NCBI GenBank assembly: GCA_022704645.1
Contig: JAKJGA010000012.1
Span: forward strand, 1-22,434
Length of the DNA: 22,434 bases
Origin: Spirochaetota bacterium
Lineage (GTDB): Bacteria; Spirochaetota; UBA4802; JAFGJZ01
Direction of reading: 5' to 3'
Below the pieces are notes generated by a model that was not told where the DNA came from, did not search any database, and saw only the letters and a list, made by a program, of their open reading frames with translations. A program made the position numbers and the translations under genes. Positions 15,462 through 22,434 of the stretch are shown here, piece after piece. Within the stretch, counting starts at the first letter, position 1; the number at the start of each line of letters is the position of its first letter.

Positions 15462-17273
15462 ATGGCTGAATTAATTCCGGTAATAAATGTCGATAAAGAT
15501 AAATGCGTCAACTGCCACGCCTGCATCACCGCATGTCCTGTCAAAATGTGCAACGACGGAAGCGGCGAATATGTAAAAGTAAATCACAATCTGTGCATAG
15601 GATGCGGCAGCTGTCTTGACTACTGTACGCATGATGCGCGCTCTGGAATCGATGATTTTCAGTTGTTCCAAAAATCATTAAGCAGAAAAGATAAAATGAT
15701 AGCTATCGCTGCTCCGGCTTCAGCCGCCGCTTTTCCAGGCAGGTATCTCAATCTAAACGGATATCTAAAATCATCCGGAATATCTGCGGTTTTCGACGTC
15801 AGCTTCGGAGCGGAACTCACAGTCAAAACTTATCTTGAGCATGTAAAAAATGACAAACCCCGTCTGGTTATATCCCAGCCCTGTCCGGCGATTGTCAGCT
15901 ACATAGAAATTTATCATCCCGAACTTCTTGAACATCTTGCACCGGCAGACAGCCCGATGATGCATACCGTAAAAATGATCCGTGAATTTTATCCTGAATA
16001 TTCACAGCATAAAATACTTGTAATAAGCCCTTGTCTTGCCAAAAGACGCGAATTTGATGAACTCGGATTTTCCGGAGAAATATTTAACGTGACCTGCAAC
16101 TCATTAATAGAGCATATTGATAATACCGGAATAAATCTGGATAACTATCCAAAAACCGACTATGATAATCCGCCTGCAGAGCGCGCTGTTGTTTTTTCAT
16201 CACCAGGCGGGCTACTTGAAACCGCAGAAAGAGAGCATCCCGGCATAGGAAAAGTTTCGCGCAAAATTGAAGGAACGAACACAATTTACGCATATATTGA
16301 CTCTCTTGCAGATTCTCTTTCAAACGGAACCGCACCGCTTCTCGTTGACTGCCTGAACTGCGAACACGGATGCAACGGCGGTCCGGGAACACCGAACAGG
16401 CACGCGAATCTTGACCGCATTGAACATCTTATCTCTGAAAGAAAAAATGACATGAAAAAAAGATACAGTTCATCTTTTTCAGGAAAGCGGAAACTCAAAC
16501 ACACAATCGACAAGTTCTGGAAGAAAAATCTCTACGGCAGAAAATATGAAAATCTCGCGCAGAACAACACATCCAAAATTCCAAGTCAGCGCGAACTCTC
16601 TTCCGTTTACGCTTCTATGATGAAGCATTCTGAAAAAGATATGTATAACTGCTCAGCATGCGGATACGGAAGCTGTGAAAAAATGGCACTGGCTGTTTTC
16701 AACGGACTGAACAAAGCAGAAAACTGCCATTACTATAAACACTTCATGATGCTCGCCGAAAAAGAAGACAGCGCAAAGAGCATCGAAGCTGTTCAAAACG
16801 CAGTCCGCGATATAGAAAACAGCAATATAGAAGGAATGATCGAAAAGATTAAACTTTTTTCTTCGAAAGAAAAAGACAGCCTGACAAAGCTCGGCGACGA
16901 AATGAAAAAATCTTCATCAATCTCGGACAAATTCACGCCGATAACGAGCGCGATCAACGAAATTTCGATGCAGACAAATCTTCTTGCGCTTAACGCTTCA
17001 ATAGAAGCTGCCCGTGCCGGTGATGCCGGACGCGGTTTCGGTATTGTCGCAGGTGAAGTAAAAAATCTTGCGAAAAGAACACAGGAAGAAGTTAAGAAAA
17101 TCGTTCCTTATTCAGATGATCTCAGAACAGTATTCGAGAATCTTGCGGAACAAACTGATATTCTGATAGAAAGCTTTCATGAAATTGAAAGCATCAGTTC
17201 AGGACTGGAAAAAGCTTCGTCCGACATATCAGAAGTTAAAGAAATACTCCGCGAGAGAATGGAAAGAAATTAG
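15462..17273 (+). CDS. [FeFe]-hydrogenase-like sensor fused to a chemotaxis (MCP) signalling domain
   Basis: The 603-residue cytosolic protein has four parts. Two [4Fe-4S] ferredoxin motifs lie at Cys15/18/21/25 and Cys45/48/51/55. An [FeFe]-hydrogenase H-cluster domain (about 75-325) carries three degenerate signature loops: SQPCPAI (Cys141), SPCLAKRRE (Cys191 with conserved Lys and Glu) and CLNCEHGCNGG (Cys300, Cys304). All four H-cluster cysteines are kept, but the proton-relay cysteine just before Cys141 is proline. A CxxCGxxxC FeS domain has Cys397/400/405/422. A C-terminal MCP hairpin has the tip EISMQTNLLALNASIEAARA and the following GRGFGIVAGEVKNLAKRTQ. No membrane segment or HAMP domain is seen. 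This suggests a soluble redox or H2 sensor acting through CheA/CheW. The tandem ATG has GAGGGG five bases before the second, 15462; the open frame extends back to 15393. Function is inferred. Confidence 0.88.
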   Translation: MAELIPVINVDKDKCVNCHACITACPVKMCNDGSGEYVKVNHNLCIGCGSCLDYCTHDARSGIDDFQLFQKSLSRKDKMIAIAAPASAAAFPGRYLNLNGYLKSSGISAVFDVSFGAELTVKTYLEHVKNDKPRLVISQPCPAIVSYIEIYHPELLEHLAPADSPMMHTVKMIREFYPEYSQHKILVISPCLAKRREFDELGFSGEIFNVTCNSLIEHIDNTGINLDNYPKTDYDNPPAERAVVFSSPGGLLETAEREHPGIGKVSRKIEGTNTIYAYIDSLADSLSNGTAPLLVDCLNCEHGCNGGPGTPNRHANLDRIEHLISERKNDMKKRYSSSFSGKRKLKHTIDKFWKKNLYGRKYENLAQNNTSKIPSQRELSSVYASMMKHSEKDMYNCSACGYGSCEKMALAVFNGLNKAENCHYYKHFMMLAEKEDSAKSIEAVQNAVRDIENSNIEGMIEKIKLFSSKEKDSLTKLGDEMKKSSSISDKFTPITSAINEISMQTNLLALNASIEAARAGDAGRGFGIVAGEVKNLAKRTQEEVKKIVPYSDDLRTVFENLAEQTDILIESFHEIESISSGLEKASSDISEVKEILRERMERN

Positions 17274-17379
17274 CGCCTGTAGAGAAATTTTCTTGCCAAT
17301 GAAGAGCCTTGTACATATTTGTACTCTGTTTGCCTATGTTCTTTCGAATTCCGGGCTGATTTTTAAACTGGAGTAAATT

Positions 17380-18417
17380 ATGAAAAAAATAACATTTGCC
17401 GTTTTAAGCCTTTTAGCAGTATCATTATCAATATCCTGCGCCGGCAAAAACAAAAAGGAACTTCACATTTACAACTGGGCGGATTATATCAAACCGGAAA
17501 TAGTTTCCGCTTTCGAATCAAAATTCAACTGCAAAATCATCGTGGACTATTTTGACTCAAACGAGTCAATGTATGCAAAGATCAAATCCGGCGCAACCGG
17601 TTACGACATCATCATCCCGACAAGCTATATGGCTGAAGTCATGAACAAGGAAAACATGATTATACCTATCGACAAAGCAAAACTTCCTAATATCAAAAAT
17701 ATTGACGCAGAAATCATAAAATCGAAACCCGACTCAGCCATGAATTACAGCGTTCCTTACATGATGAGTTTCACGGGTGTCGGTTACAATAAACAGAAGG
17801 TTGCTTCTCCAAAAGAAAGCTGGAGCATATTTGAATCAGCAGATTACTCAAAACGTACTACCCTGTTAAACGATATGAGAGAAGTAATAGGCGCGGCTCT
17901 TAAACAGCTCGGTTACAGCTACAACAGCCGCAATGAATCCGAACTTCAGAAAGCAAAAGAACTCGTTCTGAAATGGAAAAAAAATATCGCGAAGTTTGAC
18001 GTTGATGAAGCCAAACGCGGTCTTGATTCGGGCGAATTTTTTATCGTTCAGCAGTACAGCGGAGACATTTTGCAGATAATAGAAGAAAATGAAAATATAG
18101 GATTCTTTTATCCGGCTGAAGGAACATCTTATTCATCAGACGATTTCGTTATAATGAAGGATTCTAAAAATATCGATCTTGCATACGAATTTATAAACTT
18201 CTGCCACGATCCGCAAATATGCGCGGAAAACATGGAATTTGTTTTCTACATGTCTCCAAACTCAGAAGCTCTCAAACTTATGGATAAAGAAACGCTTAAC
18301 AATCCTGCGTTTAAGCCGTCTGATGCCGTGATGAAAAAATCAGAAACTATCGTCGATCTCGGAGAAGACAACAAGAAATATTCAAAAATCTGGGACGAAA
18401 TAAAATCCGGGAAATAG
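17380..18417 (+). CDS. potD: PotD-like spermidine/putrescine-binding lipoprotein
   Basis: This is an extracytoplasmic solute-binding protein of the polyamine PotD/PotF type. A signal peptide (MKKITFAVLSLLAVSLSISC) ends in a SISC lipobox, so the protein should be lipid-anchored at Cys20. Family markers are LHIYNWADYIKPEIVSAFE, YDIIIPTSYMAEVM, and VPYMMSFTGVGYNK in the ligand cleft, with FINFCHDPQICAENMEFV near the C-terminus. The length of 345 residues is normal. GGAG lies six bases before the ATG. No potABC transporter genes adjoin it, so they must be unlinked, or the protein serves another purpose such as sensing. It follows the hydrogenase-MCP gene by 106 bases and precedes argJ by 15. The exact polyamine is not determinable here. 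Confidence 0.88.
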   Translation: MKKITFAVLSLLAVSLSISCAGKNKKELHIYNWADYIKPEIVSAFESKFNCKIIVDYFDSNESMYAKIKSGATGYDIIIPTSYMAEVMNKENMIIPIDKAKLPNIKNIDAEIIKSKPDSAMNYSVPYMMSFTGVGYNKQKVASPKESWSIFESADYSKRTTLLNDMREVIGAALKQLGYSYNSRNESELQKAKELVLKWKKNIAKFDVDEAKRGLDSGEFFIVQQYSGDILQIIEENENIGFFYPAEGTSYSSDDFVIMKDSKNIDLAYEFINFCHDPQICAENMEFVFYMSPNSEALKLMDKETLNNPAFKPSDAVMKKSETIVDLGEDNKKYSKIWDEIKSGK

Positions 18418-18432
18418 GAATTAAGAATCAAT

Positions 18433-19620
18433 ATGAAAAAATTAGAAGGCGGACTTGAACTCGTCCGGGGATATAAATATTCGGCTATTGAATGCGGAAT
18501 CAGATTCGCAAACCGGCTCGATCTTTGTCTGATTTCGGCAGACAAAGACTGTAATGCGGCAGTTGTAACTACAACTAACAAAGTTTTCGCTGCTCCGGTA
18601 AAACTCTGCCGTGAAAGAAAAGACAACAAAATCAGGGGAATTCTCATCAATTCCACAAACGCGAATGCCTGCACGGGAGATCAGGGTTATGAAACCGCAG
18701 TCAAACTCACTGCCGAAACCGCAAACGGAATCGGCGCGGAAGCAGGATCCATTCTCAACTGTTCAACCGGAATCATCGGCGTTCAGCTTCCATACGAGAA
18801 AATATCAGCTAAAATAAATTCTTTGACTGCCGCACTTTCGCCTGAAAACGGAAAGGAAATTCCAAAAGCGATAATGACGACGGACACGGTACCTAAATTC
18901 TGCTGTTACAGTTTTGAAACATCAAAAGGAAGTTTTAAAATCGCTTCTACCGCAAAAGGAGCTGGAATGATCGCTCCCAACATGGCTACACTTCTTTGCT
19001 TTTCAGTAACCGACGCACCGATCGCAAAAAATGATCTCGACAGAATTTTTTCAGAGACCATAGATAAAACCGTCAACGCAATCACAATCGACGGAGACAT
19101 GTCAACCAATGACACCGCGATAATACTTTCTCCGGTTTCAGATGATAATCTCAAGAATAACGACCTTGCAGAATTTGAAAAAGCTCTATATGCAGTTCTT
19201 TTCGATATTTCAAAACAGCTCGTAACAGACGGAGAAGGCGCTACCAAATGCGTTGAAATTCTCGTAAACGGCGCAAAGACTGCAAAAGATGCAAAGAAGT
19301 GCTCAAAAGAAATCGCAGAATCTCTTCTAGTCAAGACGGCTTTTTTCGGAAGCGATCCCAACTGGGGAAGAGTCGCCTGTGCAGCGGGTTATTCCGGGGC
19401 AGAATTTGATCCGCAGAAAATGTCGATCAGCTTCGATGATATGATGATATTCAAAAACGGAGCACCTCTCAATTTCGACAAAAAAGATCTCGAATCCGTT
19501 ATGAAGAAAAAGGAATTCAGAGTTACGGTTGAACTGAACGCAGGAGATTCTTCATTCATGTATCTGACGAGCGATATCTCGGTTGATTACGTGAAAATCA
19601 ACGCGGAATATTCGACATAG
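18433..19620 (+). CDS. argJ: Glutamate N-acetyltransferase / amino-acid acetyltransferase ArgJ
   Basis: ArgJ recycles the acetyl group from N-acetylornithine to glutamate in arginine synthesis, and bifunctional forms also use acetyl-CoA. It is made as a precursor that cleaves itself before a threonine that becomes the nucleophile. Here the site is KGAGMIAPNMATLLCF with Thr186 in the ATLL segment. Other family blocks are NSTNANACTGDQG (73-85), STGIIGVQLP (111-120), TIDGDMSTNDT, SDPNWGRVACAAGYSG and the C-terminal YLTSDISVDYVKINAEYS. At 395 residues it is full length. No other arg genes are near. The ribosome-binding site is weak (AAGAA). The gene is 15 bases after potD and its stop overlaps the ribosome-binding site of the next gene, so the three form a likely operon. 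Confidence 0.95.
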   Translation: MKKLEGGLELVRGYKYSAIECGIRFANRLDLCLISADKDCNAAVVTTTNKVFAAPVKLCRERKDNKIRGILINSTNANACTGDQGYETAVKLTAETANGIGAEAGSILNCSTGIIGVQLPYEKISAKINSLTAALSPENGKEIPKAIMTTDTVPKFCCYSFETSKGSFKIASTAKGAGMIAPNMATLLCFSVTDAPIAKNDLDRIFSETIDKTVNAITIDGDMSTNDTAIILSPVSDDNLKNNDLAEFEKALYAVLFDISKQLVTDGEGATKCVEILVNGAKTAKDAKKCSKEIAESLLVKTAFFGSDPNWGRVACAAGYSGAEFDPQKMSISFDDMMIFKNGAPLNFDKKDLESVMKKKEFRVTVELNAGDSSFMYLTSDISVDYVKINAEYST

Positions 19621-19623
19621 GAG
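19619..19623 (+). promoter_or_regulatory. Ribosome-binding site fixing the TTG start of the HEAT-repeat gene
   Basis: AGGAG overlaps the argJ stop codon (TAG at 19618-19620) and is five bases from the TTG at 19629. There is no in-frame ATG nearby, so it decides the start and implies coupling to argJ termination. Confidence 0.75.
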
Positions 19624-19628
19624 ACTGA

Positions 19629-21008
19629 TTGTTCGATTCGCTTAAAATAAATTATTATAAATCTGCGGCGCTTGGACGGAGAAAAAACGCTTTTTCAAAC
19701 GCCTGCCGCAGAATCTCTCAAACCGGATCCTTCGATGCAGCGTGCGCCTTAATCGAAATTTTTGCATTCAAACAGAATATCTCAGTAGACCAGAAACGCG
19801 AAATTATTCATGCGCTTTCGCCTTTTCAGGATTTTCTTATTTCAGCACTTAAAAAATATTTATCGGCGATTGCAAAAGATATTCATTTTTTCATTCCGAT
19901 ACTTCCTCACAATACAGCAAGCGGCGATTTCCTCTTTCTTCTTGATGTTCCTCTTGATACGGACGACATCATTTCTTTTTTCGGTGAAATTAAATATACT
20001 TCATCATTTCCGCTCGTTTCAAAAACCGCACGAAACCGTTTTCATCCTTCACGACTTAATGCCATGAGCGCCATGGTTAAAATAGACAAACTCAAAGCGA
20101 CTCCTGTTCTCAAAGATATTCTATTAAACGACGAAGGAATGTTTTTCAGAAGGGCCGCGGCTGAGATACTTCTTTCTTCATCAATACCGATGAATGACGA
20201 CGAATACATGACGGCAATGATTTTAACCGGAAGATTTGAAGAAGCGTTTGAAGACAAAACCTTATTTGAAAACACATTAAAAAAACTTTACCCTTCACTT
20301 GATAAACGCGCAAAGCTCGACGCACTCTCTTTTTCAGCAACCAACAAGATCATGCTGCCTTTGATCGAATCCGCTCTTTCATCGCCGGACGAGGAAATAC
20401 GCATGTTCGCATGCAGAATGTATTCTTCTTTTGAAAACATTGATAGAGCAAAAATTGTTTCTTTGCTTAACGATTCCGACGCAAACGTGAGAAACGCCGC
20501 ATCAGGCGCGATACTTATAGACAGCGGCAAATATATCCCGGCAATTATGTCTATAATCGAAACTAGCATAGATTCGGGAATATCGCTTTTCTATCTTACC
20601 AGCATTGAGAACACATTGATAGGAATGGGGAAAACTATAATCCCTCACATGAAGCGGCTTCTCGAAAAAAACAATTCCGCTGCACTTCTCGCGGCTGAAG
20701 TTTTGAGTGAAATTGATGATGATGAAATTTTCAGTCTGATGACTCTTCTTTCCGAAAACGATAATCCCGCGATACGCCAGATAGCGATTGAACATCTAGG
20801 CAATATGAGAAACCCTGAACTTTTTGACAAGATTGCAGCATTTACATCAGACAAAAATCCGCAGGTAAGAAAAACAGCGTACGATTCACTGATTCTTTCT
20901 GACATCACAAAGGCTGAATATTTTTTAAAAGAGTTAACACTTAATCTTGACTATGATGACAAAACCTATTTAAAGAATGTTCTTTCTGAAATATCAAGAG
21001 TTAATTAG
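19629..21008 (+). CDS. HEAT-repeat protein of unknown function
   Basis: The 459-residue product has no signal peptide or membrane segment and consists almost wholly of alpha-helical repeats. From about residue 145 they read as HEAT (PBS-lyase-like) units: ALSSPDEEIRMFACRMYSSF, LLNDSDANVRNAASGAILID, LLSENDNPAIRQIAIEHLGN, FTSDKNPQVRKTAYDSLIL, and a less regular one around LNDEGMFFRRAAAEILLSSS. Each has the D-x-x-V/I-R-x-x-A turn. The first 140 residues are helical but less clearly repetitive. Such scaffolds mediate protein-protein contacts; no catalytic motif is seen. It starts at TTG eight bases after argJ and overlaps the convergent kinase gene by four bases. Function is unknown and the operon position with argJ does not reveal it. 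Confidence 0.85.
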   Translation: MFDSLKINYYKSAALGRRKNAFSNACRRISQTGSFDAACALIEIFAFKQNISVDQKREIIHALSPFQDFLISALKKYLSAIAKDIHFFIPILPHNTASGDFLFLLDVPLDTDDIISFFGEIKYTSSFPLVSKTARNRFHPSRLNAMSAMVKIDKLKATPVLKDILLNDEGMFFRRAAAEILLSSSIPMNDDEYMTAMILTGRFEEAFEDKTLFENTLKKLYPSLDKRAKLDALSFSATNKIMLPLIESALSSPDEEIRMFACRMYSSFENIDRAKIVSLLNDSDANVRNAASGAILIDSGKYIPAIMSIIETSIDSGISLFYLTSIENTLIGMGKTIIPHMKRLLEKNNSAALLAAEVLSEIDDDEIFSLMTLLSENDNPAIRQIAIEHLGNMRNPELFDKIAAFTSDKNPQVRKTAYDSLILSDITKAEYFLKELTLNLDYDDKTYLKNVLSEISRVN

Positions 21009-21868
21009 AGAACATATCTTTTCGCAATACTCAAAGCCTGGTTCTTGTATGACAATCCGAAAAGATTAAGATGATTGAGAACATGATAGAGATTATAAAT
21101 ATCTTTCCTTTCCCGGTATCCCCTATCCAAAGGAAAGACATCATTGTAGCCTTTATAAAAATCATTCGAGAAACCGCCGAATAATTCAGTCATCGCAATA
21201 TCAGCTTCCCTTGAACCGAAATAAACCGCAGGATCTATCAGATAACATCCTTCAGAGGAATTTATATAATTGCCGCCCCAAAGATCACCGTGAATCAGTG
21301 AAGGTTTATCTTCCGGAATAAAACTTTCGAGCTTTTCAATCAGGCTGAAAAATAAACTTACTTCATGATCCGTAAAATAATTATTTGACTGCGCGAGCTT
21401 CAGCTGATGACCGAGCCTCATATTACCGAAAAACGAAACCCATGATGACGAATAATCATTAAACTGACGGTTTGCCCCGATATAATTGTTTTCATGAAAA
21501 CCGTATTTATCTCCGGCATCTTTCGCGTGAAGTTCAGCAAGCTCCTTTCCGAAATTATAATCAGAAGATTTTGATTGAGAAGTTCTTTCAATATACTGCA
21601 TGACTATATACTGATGCCCTGCATCAATAAAAACCTTATAAACCTCGGGCACCCTCGCCCCGGAAGATTTAAGAGCTGCAAGTCCGTTTCTTTCGCATTT
21701 AAATAAGTTTTCCGGACTTACTCTGTTCTTTTTTATGAATAAACTTTTGCCGTTATTTATTTCTGCAAAATACGACCCGCTTATCGAACCGCCCGAAACG
21801 GGGGTAAAAGATTTCACTTCGGCTGACGCGCCGAAAATATCCTTAATAACCGGTCTTATACTATTCAT
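21005..21868 (-). CDS. Fructosamine/ribulosamine 3-kinase family protein
   Basis: This family phosphorylates the third carbon of ketosamines on glycated proteins; the product is unstable and releases the free amine, so it repairs glycation. Bacterial members studied prefer ribulosamines and erythrulosamines. Diagnostic stretches are VSGGSISGSYFAEI near the start, GKELAELHAKD, GFHENNYIGANRQFND followed by SWVSFFG, the catalytic loop LIHGDLWGGN (His193, Asp195), and LIDPAVYFGSREADIAMTEL, where Asp212 would bind metal. The length of 287 residues is normal. Its ATG lies inside the end of the phosphatase gene with an eight-base overlap, so the two are co-translated. Within the broader aminoglycoside-phosphotransferase fold other substrates are possible, but the motifs are specific enough to favour this family. 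Confidence 0.92.
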   Translation of the reverse strand: MNSIRPVIKDIFGASAEVKSFTPVSGGSISGSYFAEINNGKSLFIKKNRVSPENLFKCERNGLAALKSSGARVPEVYKVFIDAGHQYIVMQYIERTSQSKSSDYNFGKELAELHAKDAGDKYGFHENNYIGANRQFNDYSSSWVSFFGNMRLGHQLKLAQSNNYFTDHEVSLFFSLIEKLESFIPEDKPSLIHGDLWGGNYINSSEGCYLIDPAVYFGSREADIAMTELFGGFSNDFYKGYNDVFPLDRGYRERKDIYNLYHVLNHLNLFGLSYKNQALSIAKRYVL

Positions 21869-22331
21869 TGTCTTTCATTATGTGCCCGATTATTTTTTCA
21901 CAGGTACGCAGACACATTTCATATACTATTTCAAAATCGGTTTCGCTTCCGTAATACGGATCGGGCACATCACCCTCTCCTTTCGGATCGAATTTACGGA
22001 AACGCATAATCTTTTTTCTATCAGCATCTGATGCAATTCTTTCAACATTATAAAGATTTTCCGAATCCATCGCAAAGATCAAATCATATCCGGCGATATC
22101 GGCCTTTGTAATTTTATGAGCAGTGTGATTGATCGGCACCCCGTGAGAACGTAGCGTTTTAATTGTTCTATGATCCGCGTTTCCGCCTTCATGATATCCA
22201 GCCGTTCCGCTTGATGATGCTTTTACGGAATCCGACATTCCTTTTTCTGCGGCAAGATGATTAAAAACAGCTTCAGCCATCGGAGAACGGCATATATTTC
22301 CAAGACACACAAACATAACTTTAGTTTTCAT
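21861..22331 (-). CDS. Low-molecular-weight protein-tyrosine-phosphatase family protein
   Basis: The P-loop CLGNICRSP at residues 9-17 has the nucleophile Cys9 and Arg15, and the general acid is Asp124 in PDPYYG, both as in active low-molecular-weight phosphatases. It is 156 residues, normal for the family. The frame opens at a GTG (22337), but that codon is part of the AAAGG-TGCGA region that serves as ribosome-binding site for the ATG at 22331. It is the first gene of a two-gene operon with the fructosamine-kinase homologue. Because the human homologue has been shown to dephosphorylate protein-bound ribulosamine 5-phosphate, a role in deglycation is a reasonable inference. Alternatives are tyrosine-phosphate turnover or an arsenate-reductase-like role. 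Confidence 0.94.
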   Translation of the reverse strand: MKTKVMFVCLGNICRSPMAEAVFNHLAAEKGMSDSVKASSSGTAGYHEGGNADHRTIKTLRSHGVPINHTAHKITKADIAGYDLIFAMDSENLYNVERIASDADRKKIMRFRKFDPKGEGDVPDPYYGSETDFEIVYEMCLRTCEKIIGHIMKDNE

Positions 22332-22374
22332 TCGCACCTTTAAAAAATTATTGATTTATTTCTTTAAAATAATC

Positions 22375-22402
22375 AATGTATAAATGTTCTTATTGAGGTC
22401 AA
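22375..22402 (-). promoter_or_regulatory. Probable promoter of the phosphatase-kinase operon
   Basis: On the minus strand, TTGACC (22397-22402) and TACATT (22375-22380) are 16 bases apart, about 44 bases upstream of the ATG. A 7-bp inverted repeat, ATTGATT (22350-22356) and AATCAAT (22371-22377), covers the presumed start site and part of the -10 and could be an operator. Confidence 0.45.
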
Positions 22403-22423
22403 ATATTATTATGCGGGGCTTAA

Positions 22424-22434
22424 ATGGAATTTTA
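22424..22434 (+). other. Possible start of a plus-strand gene cut by the right edge
   Basis: GGGG at 22415-22418 is five bases before an ATG at 22424 that stays open to the end of the window. Only three codons are visible and an in-frame alternative cannot be tested, so this is a weak pointer only. Confidence 0.15.

Noticed and set aside
15462..17273. Reading the hydrogenase-like gene as a catalytic hydrogenase
   Set aside because: The relay cysteine is proline and L1/L2 are degenerate, while the MCP domain argues for signalling.
17300..17330. GTACA/TGTAC hairpin between the hydrogenase-MCP gene and potD as a terminator
   Set aside because: Only five base pairs, no T tract; insufficient to claim termination or separate operons.
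13803..21008. Overlapping convergent ends as signs of frameshift or assembly error
   Set aside because: All proteins at these junctions reach normal family length or end with plausible C-termini, so the overlaps look genuine.
1..22434. CRISPR array, prophage, transposon or defence island
   Set aside because: No regularly spaced repeats, integrase, transposase or known defence genes were seen; the content is mostly housekeeping with a few accessory genes.

Overview
The window is bacterial chromosome, compact and on the AT-rich side, with 23 convincing protein genes, one of them cut by the left edge. I see no rRNA, tRNA, CRISPR array, insertion sequence or integrase. The organism looks like an anaerobic diderm: it has three predicted lipoproteins, a secreted DUF4139 protein, a ClpS/ClpA/Aat N-degron pathway and an oxygen-sensitive [FeFe]-hydrogenase-like protein joined to a chemotaxis signalling domain. 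The last feature implies motility. Together with relaxed lipoboxes this suggests a spirochaete (Treponema-like), but no phylogenetic marker was compared, so that is a guess. Several starts are TTG or GTG, supported by Shine-Dalgarno spacing or stop-start overlap.

Layout. 1-1799 (minus): xseA-xseB-lipoprotein, for exonuclease VII and an unknown surface or periplasmic lipoprotein. 1919-3800 (minus): rho-rpmE, with a strong promoter, a C-rich leader and an intrinsic terminator. 3949-4398 (plus): a small AT-rich gene that reads as two tandem ribbon-helix-helix units. 4407-7070 (minus): an overlapping operon of a degenerate beta-lactamase-fold lipoprotein, pabB and pabC. 7144-10422 (plus): clpS-clpA-aat from a strong promoter, a complete N-degron tagging, recognition and unfolding unit lacking only ClpP. 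10424-12226 (minus): a secreted DUF4139/MuiA-like protein. 12292-13811 (plus): hisC and a YbgC-like thioesterase. 13803-14869 (minus): holA. 14887-15330 (plus): a GNAT acetyltransferase. 15349-17273 (plus): the ferredoxin/H-cluster/FeS/MCP fusion. 17380-21008 (plus): a PotD-like lipoprotein, argJ and a HEAT-repeat protein. 21005-22402 (minus): a low-molecular-weight tyrosine-phosphatase-family gene overlapping a fructosamine-kinase-family gene, a likely protein-deglycation pair.

The most notable item is the soluble hydrogenase-like chemoreceptor. It keeps all four H-cluster cysteines but has lost the proton-relay cysteine, as expected of a sensor of H2 or redox state that talks to CheA/CheW. 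Secondary points are the tandem RHH protein with a repeated motif shared between its own start and the region upstream of the rho promoter, the rut-like rho leader, the missing SxxK lysine in the beta-lactamase-fold protein, and four convergent gene pairs with no room for an intrinsic terminator.
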